DNA of 7,698 nt from Segetibacter sp. (GTDB lineage: Bacteria; Bacteroidota; Bacteroidia; Chitinophagales; Chitinophagaceae): positions 1-7,698 of the forward strand of contig JASLBT010000453.1 in assembly GCA_030146445.1 (NCBI GenBank). Direction: 5' to 3'. The notes beneath the pieces were generated by a model, which was given only the letters and a program-made list of their open reading frames with translations, was not told the origin of the DNA and made no database searches. Numbering within the stretch: the first letter of the stretch is position 1; every line of letters starts with the position of its first letter. Shown piece by piece: positions 1-7,506 of this stretch. A program made the translations under genes and the position numbers.

Positions 1-317
1 CGATGCCCACATCTACGGTCTCGGGTTTCGTTGCCAAATTAACCGGGCAATATGATGCAGCAGCCGACGACGCAGAAAAACTTGAGCTGATCATGACGCA
101 GAAATACATCGCCAGCTACGGGAATGGTATGGAAGCGTATAATGATTTCCGGCGTACCAGTTTGCCACGATTGCGCGAGCTGCTTTCGCCACTGAATACT
201 TTTCCGATGCGGTTATACTATTCGCAGTCAGAGTTAAGTACCAATTCGACGGTAATTGCCAACGCAAGCCAGGTGCAAACCGTACAACAGACAACACCGG
301 TTTTTTGGGATCAATAA
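1..317 (+). CDS. SusD-like (SusD/RagB family) nutrient-binding outer-membrane lipoprotein, C-terminal fragment
   Basis: This is the last 104 or so codons of a gene that starts before the window; the ATG at position 3 is probably an internal methionine. SusD-like proteins are surface lipoproteins that cap a SusC-type TonB-dependent porin and bind oligomeric nutrients. Recognition rests on the C-terminal signature seen here: a helix with QKYIASYGNGMEAYNDFRRT, then a proline-rich stretch ending in FPMRLYYSQSEL, an N-rich segment (STNSTVIANASQV), and a terminal PVFWDQ. This pattern fits the SusD-like_2 branch better than classical starch-type SusD. The N-terminal signal, lipobox and TPR helices are outside the window. 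A SusC-like gene is expected just upstream but cannot be seen. The stop is followed after 78 bases by the next lipoprotein gene, which suggests one operon. The substrate cannot be deduced from this fragment. Confidence 0.88.
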   Translation, partial: MPTSTVSGFVAKLTGQYDAAADDAEKLELIMTQKYIASYGNGMEAYNDFRRTSLPRLRELLSPLNTFPMRLYYSQSELSTNSTVIANASQVQTVQQTTPVFWDQ

Positions 318-395
318 AAAATCCTAAAGCACAGGCACACTGATAGCGAGCAACAAACACCACCACTTATTATTCTCAAAACTCAACGTTTTACT

Positions 396-1019
396 ATGAA
401 CCGATATTTGCTATTTGCCACCGCGCTTTTAACGGTGGTCTTTAACTCCTGTTCCGAAAAGGAATATGAATGGGAAAATTACACCTACACGGCAGTTCCT
501 GTTGTGGAGGTTAATACCGCCAAGTCTGCACTGCCGACTTATGCCGCAGCAAAGACGTCATTTTTCAATCTTAAAGATCCGAATGTAGCCAACCAGGAGT
601 TTGAATTCACATTAAACTGGGAAGGTTTTGGTAAGCAAACGGTCACTTCAATTGACCTGTACGTAAGCTTCAATAAAAAAGAAGCCAGTGCGCCTGCATT
701 CCCCATTGTTATCAGCTCACCAGGCAACGAATATCCCAACATCTACCAATACCCATTACCGAGTATTGTACGGCCAACCGACAAGTTCTACGAAACTGCC
801 ACAACGTTTCCCAAAAAATATACATTTACAGCAGCACAACTGGCTGCTCTCGCCGGGGTAGACTTGAATACTATCCAGGTAAATGATTATATATTATTTA
901 AGTTTATGCTAACGCTGGAGAATGGCCGTAAAATCGAGTCCTTTTTCAACAATGTTTGTGATGAATCGAGAGGAGAACCTGGTGATTGCAGGGTAGGGGT
1001 ACGTTTCAAAAATCAATAA
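396..1019 (+). CDS. SusD-linked small lipoprotein of unknown function
   Basis: The 207-residue product has a short N-terminal hydrophobic segment (residues about 4-17) ending at FNSC, so Cys19 is a likely lipidation site, although the lipobox is loose. The residues after it (SEKEYEWE) are acidic and could act as a Bacteroidota lipoprotein surface-export signal; that is inference. The mature part looks beta-rich, with alternating hydrophobic strands (FEFTLNWEGF, VTSIDLYVSF, DYILFKFMLTLENG) as in Ig-like or SusE-position proteins. It ends with two cysteines, Cys188 and Cys198, which may form a disulfide in the periplasm or on the surface. I recall similar small lipoproteins following SusD-like_2 genes in Bacteroidota, but I cannot name the family. 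The start at 396 is preferred because the signal sequence begins directly there. A role in substrate binding or in stabilising the SusCD complex is possible but not shown. Confidence 0.8.
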   Translation: MNRYLLFATALLTVVFNSCSEKEYEWENYTYTAVPVVEVNTAKSALPTYAAAKTSFFNLKDPNVANQEFEFTLNWEGFGKQTVTSIDLYVSFNKKEASAPAFPIVISSPGNEYPNIYQYPLPSIVRPTDKFYETATTFPKKYTFTAAQLAALAGVDLNTIQVNDYILFKFMLTLENGRKIESFFNNVCDESRGEPGDCRVGVRFKNQ

Positions 1020-1095
1020 CCCTGCTTTGGATGCACTGGTTACCTGCACCAACATTTTATAAAATATTTCATTCCCTAATCACTTACCGAAATTT

Positions 1096-4000
1096 ATGAA
1101 GATGATTAATGCTGTAGTGAGCAACAAAAAGGATTCAAATCATAATGCGCACATGAGAAAAAACTTACGCTTTGCTTTATGCTTTACGGGATTGCTTCAC
1201 CTTGTTTATTCTCCAGCCGGTTCCTTATTTGCACAGGACTCGAATGGGCATGCTGGCGAGAAAAAGGTGGCGACATCCGCAGTGGTTACACCGTCAGCTG
1301 AATCTGCAAATGCTTCCGTATTGAAGTCTATGCAGTGGCGACTAATTGGTCCGTACCGCGGCGGCCGCTCGGTTGCGGTGGCCGGTCATCCTACCGCGAA
1401 AAGCACCTTCTACATGGGCACTACGGGCGGAGGTGTCTGGAAAACAACTGATGGTGGTAAAGCCTGGCAGAATATATCTGACGGCTTTTTCAAAACAGGT
1501 TCGGTTGGTGCAGTTGCCGTTTCCACTTCTAATCCCGACGTGGTTTATGTGGGCATGGGCGAGCACACGCTGCGGGGAAATACCTCCCACGGTGATGGCG
1601 TTTACAAGTCGACAAATGGGGGTAAAACCTGGAACTACATCGGGTTGAAAAATACCTACCACATAGGGTCTGTTATCATCCATCCCAAAAACCCGGATAT
1701 CGTTTATGTAGCCGCAATTGGTCACGCTTTTGGGCCAAATGAAGACAGGGGTATTTTCCGTACCAAAGATGGTGGCAAGACTTGGAAGAAAGTGTTGTAC
1801 AAAAATCCCAATGTTGGCGCCATTGATATGAGCATGGACCCAACCAATGCTGATGTATTGTATGCGTCTACTTTTGAGTTCCGCCGTTTCGAATGGGGTG
1901 TCCGCAGTTCGGGGCCCGGTGCCGGTATTCATAAGTCGACCGATGGCGGTGAAACATGGACCGACATCACGCTTAACCCCGGACTGCCAACAGGTAAAAA
2001 TCGTGGCAGGATTGGTCTTGCCGTTTCACCCGCGAAACACGATCGCGTTTGGGCCATCATTGAAGCCGAAAATAACCAAACCGGTATCTATCGTACCGAC
2101 GATTCCGGTGCCCACTGGCAACTGGTGAGCCAGTTTGCCGAACTGCATCAGCGACCCTGGTATTATCATAGTCTTACTGCCGATCCAAAAGACAGTTCAA
2201 CCCTTTGGGTCATGAACATTGGCTTCTGGAAGTCCACTGATGGTGGTAAAAAGTTTGCACGGGTCGCCACACCGCATGGCGATAATCACCAGCTCTGGAT
2301 CGATCCTGCCGATAATACACGCATGATCGAGGCCAACGATGGCGGAGCAACGGTAACATTCGATGGCGGTAAATCATGGTCGTCCATCTACAATCAGCCT
2401 ACTGCCCAGATGTATCATGTGATCGCCGACAACAAGTTCCCTTACCGGGTATATGGATCACAGCAGGATAACTCAACCATATCCGTTCCGATGCGTTCCG
2501 ATAACGGTGCGATATATCCCGATGACCTGTATTCAGTTGGGGGTGGAGAGTCCGGTTACATCGCTTTTGATAAAAACAATCCTAAACTCATTTTTGCTGC
2601 GAACCATCATTGGATAACAAAGCTCAACATGGAGACTAACCAAATTTCCGACGTATCTGTTGTGCCCGAGGATAATTATGGTTACGGATCTGCCGACATC
2701 AAATATCGTTTCCAATGGACCTTCCCGATTATAGTCTCGCCGCACAATAGTAATGTGCTGTATGCCACCTCATCATACGTGCACCGTTCACTCGACCAGG
2801 GTAACAGCTGGGAAGTGATCAGTCCGAACCTCACCCGTTCCGAACCCAGAACCCTCGAAAAAACACCTACCCGCGATAATCCCGAAATTGGCCCGGATTG
2901 GGGTCCCGTTGTAAGGGACAACACCGGTGTTGAATGGTATGGAACCATCTTTGCCTTTGCTGAGTCTCCGGTAAAAGCCGGTGTGCTTTGGTCGGGTTCA
3001 GATGACGGCTATATTCAGTTGTCGCTCGATAACGGTAAAACATGGAAAAACGTTTCCCCGAAGGGTATTCCGGAGTTTTCACGTATGAGTATCATCGATG
3101 CTTCAAGCCACGATCCCGCAACGGCATACGTGGCCGCGATCCGGTATAAGCAGGACGACTTTCATCCATACATCTACAAAACCAGCGACTATGGTAAAAG
3201 CTGGAAGAAGATCACCAATGGCATTCCTGAAGACGAGTTTACCCGGGTGGTTCGTGAGGACCCTAAAATAAAAGGGTTGTTATATGCAGGAACAGAAAAG
3301 GGGATTTACGTTTCCTTCAATGATGGTGAAAGTTGGGAGTCATTACAAATGAACCTGCCGGTCGTACCCATTCACGACCTAGCCATTCAGGATAACAGTT
3401 TGGTTGCAGCAACTCATGGCCGTTCGTTTTGGGTGCTCGATAACCTGTCTACACTCGGGCAAATGAATGCCGACATAAAAGGGGCTCCCGTGTATTTATT
3501 CAAGCCCGCGCCTACGATCAGGTACCGTGGAGGCGGAAGGCGTTCGGTGATTGGCTTTGAAGGTGCGGGGCCACAGAATGTTGGACAAAATCCGGCATCA
3601 GGTGTAACCGTTCAATACTACCTCAAAGAAAAACCTAAAGGAGAAGTTTCAATGGAGTTCCTCGATGCATCTGGAAGAGTTATTAAATCATATAAAACCA
3701 CACCCGACACCTCCGCAAGCCTCTCCGACTCGGCAGTAAAAGCAAGAGAAGTTGAAATGCGTGTTCCGTTAAGAAGGGGTGCGCGCCGTGAACTTTTCCT
3801 TACCGCACAGCAAGGTGGAAACAAATTCGTTTGGGACGACATGCGCTATAAAGATCCGGAAGCGCTTGAAGGTGTGGTTACACACGGGGCTGCACGAGGG
3901 CCATTGATTATGCCAGGTAAATACAAGGTTCGACTTACCGTAGATGGTAAAACCGTTACACAGGATTTTGAAGTTGTAAAGGATCCACGTATTCCAATGA

Positions 4001-4398
4001 CTGCCGCCGAATATAAGGAGCAGTATGACCTGCTGATAAAAATAGGCGAAAAGGTCACTGCCCTGCGCACCGCGGTTAACGACATCCGTAAGATGAGGCA
4101 ACAGCTTGATGGTACCAAAACTGATAAGGCCACAGATGCCTTACGCGAAAGGTTGTTGCGCATCGAAGATGAGTTGATCCAGGTAAAGGCAAAAGCAAAC
4201 CAAGACCTTACCAACTACCCGGTAAAACTTGATACAAAATTGATTTCGCTGGCCAACTTCGTTGAGTCGGGCGATGTAAAACCCGCAATGCAGCACAAGC
4301 AAAAATTTGTTGAACTATCTGAAAAGCTTACCGTCCAGTTACAAAAGCTTGATGAAGTTAAAAAGCTAATGCCTGCAAGGCCAAAACGCGGGTTCTAA
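1096..4398 (+). CDS. Exported VPS10/sortilin-type beta-propeller protein with BNR/Asp-box repeats
   Basis: The 1100-residue protein belongs to the large bacterial class annotated as VPS10-domain or BNR-repeat 'glycosyl hydrolase'. It begins after the signal peptide with the typical WRLIGPYRGGRS motif (near residue 81). Eleven Asp-box motifs (S/T-x-D-x-G-x-x-W type) start at about residues 116, 171, 222, 280, 333, 379, 420, 564, 642, 695 and 739. These mark beta-propeller blades, with a gap of about 135 residues after the seventh. Residues about 800-960 look like beta-sandwich linker domains, and 985-1095 are charged and helical, possibly coiled coil. A signal peptide is clear from Met20 (MRKNLRFALCF... 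to SLFA|QD). The start could therefore be 1153 instead of 1096; neither has a Shine-Dalgarno sequence. No C-terminal type IX sorting domain is evident. Asp boxes are structural, so hydrolase or sialidase activity should not be assumed; protein or peptide binding is equally possible. Confidence 0.87.
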   Translation: MKMINAVVSNKKDSNHNAHMRKNLRFALCFTGLLHLVYSPAGSLFAQDSNGHAGEKKVATSAVVTPSAESANASVLKSMQWRLIGPYRGGRSVAVAGHPTAKSTFYMGTTGGGVWKTTDGGKAWQNISDGFFKTGSVGAVAVSTSNPDVVYVGMGEHTLRGNTSHGDGVYKSTNGGKTWNYIGLKNTYHIGSVIIHPKNPDIVYVAAIGHAFGPNEDRGIFRTKDGGKTWKKVLYKNPNVGAIDMSMDPTNADVLYASTFEFRRFEWGVRSSGPGAGIHKSTDGGETWTDITLNPGLPTGKNRGRIGLAVSPAKHDRVWAIIEAENNQTGIYRTDDSGAHWQLVSQFAELHQRPWYYHSLTADPKDSSTLWVMNIGFWKSTDGGKKFARVATPHGDNHQLWIDPADNTRMIEANDGGATVTFDGGKSWSSIYNQPTAQMYHVIADNKFPYRVYGSQQDNSTISVPMRSDNGAIYPDDLYSVGGGESGYIAFDKNNPKLIFAANHHWITKLNMETNQISDVSVVPEDNYGYGSADIKYRFQWTFPIIVSPHNSNVLYATSSYVHRSLDQGNSWEVISPNLTRSEPRTLEKTPTRDNPEIGPDWGPVVRDNTGVEWYGTIFAFAESPVKAGVLWSGSDDGYIQLSLDNGKTWKNVSPKGIPEFSRMSIIDASSHDPATAYVAAIRYKQDDFHPYIYKTSDYGKSWKKITNGIPEDEFTRVVREDPKIKGLLYAGTEKGIYVSFNDGESWESLQMNLPVVPIHDLAIQDNSLVAATHGRSFWVLDNLSTLGQMNADIKGAPVYLFKPAPTIRYRGGGRRSVIGFEGAGPQNVGQNPASGVTVQYYLKEKPKGEVSMEFLDASGRVIKSYKTTPDTSASLSDSAVKAREVEMRVPLRRGARRELFLTAQQGGNKFVWDDMRYKDPEALEGVVTHGAARGPLIMPGKYKVRLTVDGKTVTQDFEVVKDPRIPMTAAEYKEQYDLLIKIGEKVTALRTAVNDIRKMRQQLDGTKTDKATDALRERLLRIEDELIQVKAKANQDLTNYPVKLDTKLISLANFVESGDVKPAMQHKQKFVELSEKLTVQLQKLDEVKKLMPARPKRGF
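1153..1245 (+). other. Signal peptide region and alternative start of the VPS10-type protein
   Basis: The ATG at 1153 (Met20 of the longer reading) begins a classical signal peptide: basic MRKN, a hydrophobic core FALCFTGLLHLVY, and a small-residue end SLFA before QDSN. Starting at 1096 adds 19 mostly polar residues before it (MKMINAVVSNKKDSNHNAH), which is unusual for a Sec signal but not excluded. The leader before 1096 ends in A/T-rich AAATTT, which suits Bacteroidota initiation. The bases just before 1153 are less A/T-rich. The choice remains open. Confidence 0.6.
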
Positions 4399-4477
4399 TT
4401 TTAAAGCCTGACGGCAGATGGATGCAATACGTAGAAGCAATTTGGTGTACCATTGAATAAATTTTATTTGGGGGTTC

Positions 4478-4497
4478 CCCCCAACCTGGGTTGGGGG
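4478..4497. repeat. Perfect inverted repeat (hairpin 1)
   Basis: The arm CCCCCAACC (4478-4486) pairs perfectly with GGTTGGGGG (4489-4497) across two bases; opening the inner pair gives a four-base loop, CTGG. A competing pairing exists between the GGGGG just upstream (about 4470-4474) and the CCCCC arm. It lies about 80 bases after the stop of the VPS10-type gene and is followed by TCGCGCTTTTC, not by a clean T-run. It is therefore a poor match to an intrinsic terminator, though it could stabilise the 3' end of a transcript. Confidence 0.7.
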
Positions 4498-4501
4498 TCG
4501 C

Positions 4502-4572
4502 GCTTTTCACTTCAAGTCCTCGTCCCTGCCCCAAATATGGGGAGGGACTGCGGGCTTTTCGTTGCAATCCCT
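4502..4572. repeat. Two direct copies of a GCTTTTC...CAA..CCT motif, 52 bases apart
   Basis: Positions 4502-4520 and 4554-4572 align without gaps at 14 of 19 positions: both read GCTTTTC, then T at the tenth position, CAA at positions 12-14 and CCT at the end. Each copy follows a G/C-rich hairpin by four to six bases. The region therefore holds two diverged copies of one hairpin-plus-motif module. It resembles REP-like intergenic elements of Bacteroidota, but that assignment is inference from memory of similar sequences. Confidence 0.55.
4523..4547. repeat. Imperfect inverted repeat (hairpin 2)
   Basis: TCCCT (4523-4527) pairs with AGGGA (4543-4547) and CCCC (4529-4532) with GGGG (4539-4542). 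One bulged G sits at 4528 and the loop is AAATAT. It lies 25 bases after hairpin 1 and is followed six bases later by a second GCTTTTC motif, so it repeats the layout of hairpin 1. It may be part of a dispersed intergenic repeat or a transcript-end structure. Confidence 0.7.
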
Positions 4573-4662
4573 AACCCGGCGCTTGTGCAAACATCACGTT
4601 CGCGCTCCGCTACAACCACGACTTGTGCCATCATAGTTATCTATATCCAAACTATCACCCCC

Positions 4663-7437
4663 ATGATCCGAATTTTCTTTGTTGCGATTGCACTCAATTT
4701 TGTGCCCTTCTTATCTTCAATCAGGGCCCAGGGACTTCCTACGCCGAAATCACACTTTGGTTTCGATATCGGTGACGATTATAAACTCACCACGTACACA
4801 CAAACCGAAGCCTATTTCAAAAAACTGGCTGCTGTTTCCGATCGTATCAAACTTGTCGACATTGGACTTACTGAAGAAGGCCGCCACCAATATATGTTGA
4901 TCGTTTCTGCACCGGAAACGCTGAAGCGTCTCGATCATTTTAAAGGTATCTCTCAAAAACTTGCACGTGCAGATCAACTCACCGATGTACAGGCGCAGGA
5001 TCTTGCTACAGAAGGTAAAGCCGTAGTGTGGATCGATGGTGGATTGCATGCAACGGAGGTCGTGGGTGCACACCAGCTGATTGAAACAATATACCAGGTG
5101 GTCAGTCGCAACGACAGGGAGACGATGAACATTCTTAAGAACACCATTATCCTGTTTACCCATGCCAACCCGGACGGGCAGGAGCTGGTGTCGAACTGGT
5201 ACATGCGCGAGCAGGATGTTAAGAAAAGAAACACCAATATTCCACGACTATACCAGAAATATATTGGCCACGACAATAACCGCGACTTTTTTATGATGAA
5301 CATGAAAGAGACGCAGAACATCACTCGCCAACAGTATGTCGAGTGGATACCCCAGATCGTTTACAACCATCACCAAACAGGTCCCCCGGGCTCTGTTGTT
5401 GCAGGTCCCCCTTACCGCGATCCATTCAATTACGCATTCGATCCTTTAATCATCACAAGTTTAGATGAAGTCGGTGCCGCTATGAACAATCGTCTAAACA
5501 GGGAAGGCAAACCGGGCTATACCCAACGGACAGGCTCTGTGTTTTCGACCTGGTGGAACGGTGGCCTTCGCACAACGCCATATTTCCATAACATGATTGG
5601 CCTGCTCACAGAGATCATCGGTAATCCCACGCCATCAAAGATCCCCTTGGTACCCGGTCGGTTAATCCCTAACGGGGCAACGCCAAACCCCATCAAGCCG
5701 CAGGAATGGCATTTCCGGCAGTCGATCGACTATTCCGTTTCACTCAATTATGCAGTGCTTAATTATGCCGTCAATAACCGCGAAAACCTGCTTTATGGCA
5801 TCTATCGAATGGGTAAAAACGCAATTGAAAGAGGGAATAAAGATAACTGGTCATTCTCTCCGAAATACATCGATTCTATGGCGCGGGTTTATCAAAAAGA
5901 CTCGAAGAAAGGCAAGTCTGTGGGTGAAACTTCGACGGCGGCTGCAAGGTTTAGCCTGATGGATACCATGCCTGCTAAATATTTCGACAGCGTTTATAAA
6001 GACAAGTCATTGCGCGATGCGCGGGCGTACATCCTTTCTGCTGCGCAACCAGACTTCCCTACGGCAACCCAGTTTATTAATGCGTTGATCAGGTCTGGCA
6101 TCCAGGTCCACACGGCTGCGAGGGCCTTTACTGTGGCAGGCAAAAGCTACCCTGCTGGTTCATATGTCGTGAAAACTGCGCAGGCGTTTCGGCCCCACAT
6201 TCTTGACATGTTCGAACCGCAGGATCATCCCAATGACTTTATGTATCCTGGCGGTCCGCCAGTTCGCCCGTACGACGCCGCAGGCTGGACACTTGCCTAT
6301 ACGATGGGCGTTCAATTCGACAAGGTGCTCGATGGCTTTGATATGCCGCTCGAAGCGATTGCATATGGCGAAATTCAAAAACCAAAAGGCAACATAGAGA
6401 CAGCCTCAGGTGCAGCGGGGTATATCATCGACTCGCGGGTAAACAATGCCTTTGTTGTTGTGAACGATGTACTTGCTGGTGGCACTCCTGTTTACCGGCT
6501 CGCTGTTGGTGAGGGAAAGATGAAAGCCGGTGATTTTTTTATACCGGCTGCCGGCACAGCCGCAGCACTTCTTCAAAAATCGGCTGCAGGCTTTGGGGTA
6601 AACGTCACAGCTCTTGCAAAAAAGCCGGCAGTTGAAATGAAGAAAGTTTCTCCGCTGCGGATAGCCCTTTGGGATGCGTACGGTGGTTCAATGCCCTCGG
6701 GCTGGGTACGCTGGCTGATGGAGCAGTACCACTTTGCTGCAAGCGTAGTTTATGCGCCGGAGATCAACAACACGAACCTCGCCGAGAAATACGATGTTAT
6801 TGTGTTTGTAACAGGCGCGATACCACCGCCGGGCACGGGGGGAGAGTCGCCCCGCGGTCCCGCCAACCGGATGCCCAATCCGCGGGACATACCTGAAGAA
6901 TACCGGTCGCACCTCGGAAGAATAAGTGCAGACACAACCATACCGCAGCTACGCAAGTTCCTCGCCGCCGGTGGAAACGTTGTCACCATCGGCAGCAGTA
7001 CAAACCTGGCATATCACCTAAAACTTCCCGTGCGTAATGCGCTAACAGAAGTGGTTAGTGGCGTGGAGCGTACTTTGCCGGGAGAAAAATATTATATCCC
7101 GGGGAGTATACTAAGGGTAAGCATCGACAGCGTGCAAACAGCAGCGTGGGGTATGCAGGCAGCCGGCGATGTTTATTTCAATGCGAGCCCCGTCTTCAAA
7201 GTAGCCCCTCAAAGTATTGCCAACGGGCAGATCAGGCCGCTGATGTGGTTCAGCAGTAATAAGCCGCTTCGGAGCGGCTGGGCATGGGGACAAACTTATT
7301 TACAGGACGGCATAGCCGCATTTTCGGCGAAGATCGGGAAGGGTACACTGTATGCATTTAGTCCTGAAATAACTTTTCGCGGCCAGACACATGGAACGTT
7401 TAAGCTGTTGTTTAATCAGCTGTATCGGTTGGAGTAG
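4663..7437 (+). CDS. Exported M14-family zinc carboxypeptidase-like protein with C-terminal amidotransferase-like region
   Basis: The 924-residue product starts at 4663, where a signal peptide begins (MIRIFFVAIALNFVPFLSSIRA|Q, cleavage near residue 22). An in-frame ATG at 4453 would add 70 unlikely residues. The peptidase M14 domain covers about residues 50-340. Putative zinc ligands are His129 and Glu132 (HATE) and His237 in NHHQTG, with His236 adjacent. Asn206-Arg207 (NNRD) resembles the substrate carboxylate-binding pair, and Glu317 in LLTEI fits the catalytic glutamate. The active site thus appears intact, and the protein should remove C-terminal residues from peptides in the periplasm or outside the cell. 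Residues about 655-800 (RIALWDAYGGS, YDVIVFVTGA, FLAAGGNVVTIGS) look like a class I glutamine-amidotransferase-like fold without an obvious catalytic cysteine, a known layout for large bacterial M14 proteins. No type IX sorting domain or lipobox is seen. The substrate is unknown. Confidence 0.9.
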   Translation: MIRIFFVAIALNFVPFLSSIRAQGLPTPKSHFGFDIGDDYKLTTYTQTEAYFKKLAAVSDRIKLVDIGLTEEGRHQYMLIVSAPETLKRLDHFKGISQKLARADQLTDVQAQDLATEGKAVVWIDGGLHATEVVGAHQLIETIYQVVSRNDRETMNILKNTIILFTHANPDGQELVSNWYMREQDVKKRNTNIPRLYQKYIGHDNNRDFFMMNMKETQNITRQQYVEWIPQIVYNHHQTGPPGSVVAGPPYRDPFNYAFDPLIITSLDEVGAAMNNRLNREGKPGYTQRTGSVFSTWWNGGLRTTPYFHNMIGLLTEIIGNPTPSKIPLVPGRLIPNGATPNPIKPQEWHFRQSIDYSVSLNYAVLNYAVNNRENLLYGIYRMGKNAIERGNKDNWSFSPKYIDSMARVYQKDSKKGKSVGETSTAAARFSLMDTMPAKYFDSVYKDKSLRDARAYILSAAQPDFPTATQFINALIRSGIQVHTAARAFTVAGKSYPAGSYVVKTAQAFRPHILDMFEPQDHPNDFMYPGGPPVRPYDAAGWTLAYTMGVQFDKVLDGFDMPLEAIAYGEIQKPKGNIETASGAAGYIIDSRVNNAFVVVNDVLAGGTPVYRLAVGEGKMKAGDFFIPAAGTAAALLQKSAAGFGVNVTALAKKPAVEMKKVSPLRIALWDAYGGSMPSGWVRWLMEQYHFAASVVYAPEINNTNLAEKYDVIVFVTGAIPPPGTGGESPRGPANRMPNPRDIPEEYRSHLGRISADTTIPQLRKFLAAGGNVVTIGSSTNLAYHLKLPVRNALTEVVSGVERTLPGEKYYIPGSILRVSIDSVQTAAWGMQAAGDVYFNASPVFKVAPQSIANGQIRPLMWFSSNKPLRSGWAWGQTYLQDGIAAFSAKIGKGTLYAFSPEITFRGQTHGTFKLLFNQLYRLE

Positions 7438-7454
7438 TTTTCCATTGCGGTTGG

Positions 7455-7493
7455 GTGTTTAGGTGTTTAGGGATTGGGTATTGAGGTATTGAG
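7455..7493. repeat. Short degenerate 8-bp repeats preceding the main array
   Basis: GTGTTTAG occurs twice in tandem (7455-7470). It is followed by GGATTGGG, then TATTGAG (7479-7485) and GTATTGAG (7486-7493). The period is 7-8 bases, and the G/T-rich, C-poor composition matches the array downstream. I read it as a decayed or separately amplified edge of the same noncoding repeat region, starting 17 bases after the peptidase stop codon. Confidence 0.6.
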
Positions 7494-7506
7494 TTACTGT
7501 GGGGAA

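Larger units (their letters stand above)
4399..4662. other. 264-base intergenic region carrying hairpins and a repeated motif
   Basis: This gap separates the VPS10-type gene from the M14 peptidase gene. An open frame happens to run through it from an ATG at 4453 into the peptidase, but its translation (residues such as GVPPNLGWGSRF and SRSRSATTTT) looks like translated repeat DNA rather than protein, and a proper signal peptide starts only at 4663. The middle part holds two G/C-rich hairpins and two copies of a GCTTTTC motif, listed separately. The heptamer CTTGTGC also occurs twice, at 4582-4588 and 4622-4628. No convincing promoter or U-tract terminator was seen. Confidence 0.65.

Noticed and set aside
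1026..1069. Bacteroidota-type promoter (TTTG and a distal TA-rich box) before the VPS10-type gene
   Set aside because: TTTG at 1026-1029 is present, but the downstream A/T-rich stretch does not match TAnnTTTG and the spacing is too wide, so it is not convincing.
1342..1932. 196-codon open frame on the minus strand
   Set aside because: It lies wholly inside the Asp-box part of the VPS10-type gene, has no recognisable domain or signal, and is best explained by the codon pattern of the repeats on the + strand.
4478..4508. Intrinsic terminator after the VPS10-type gene
   Set aside because: The stem is strong, but it is followed by TCGCG before only four T residues, so the required T-run is missing.
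4453..4662. N-terminal extension of the M14 protein
   Set aside because: The translated sequence is low in protein-like character and covers the hairpin repeats, and a complete signal peptide begins at 4663.
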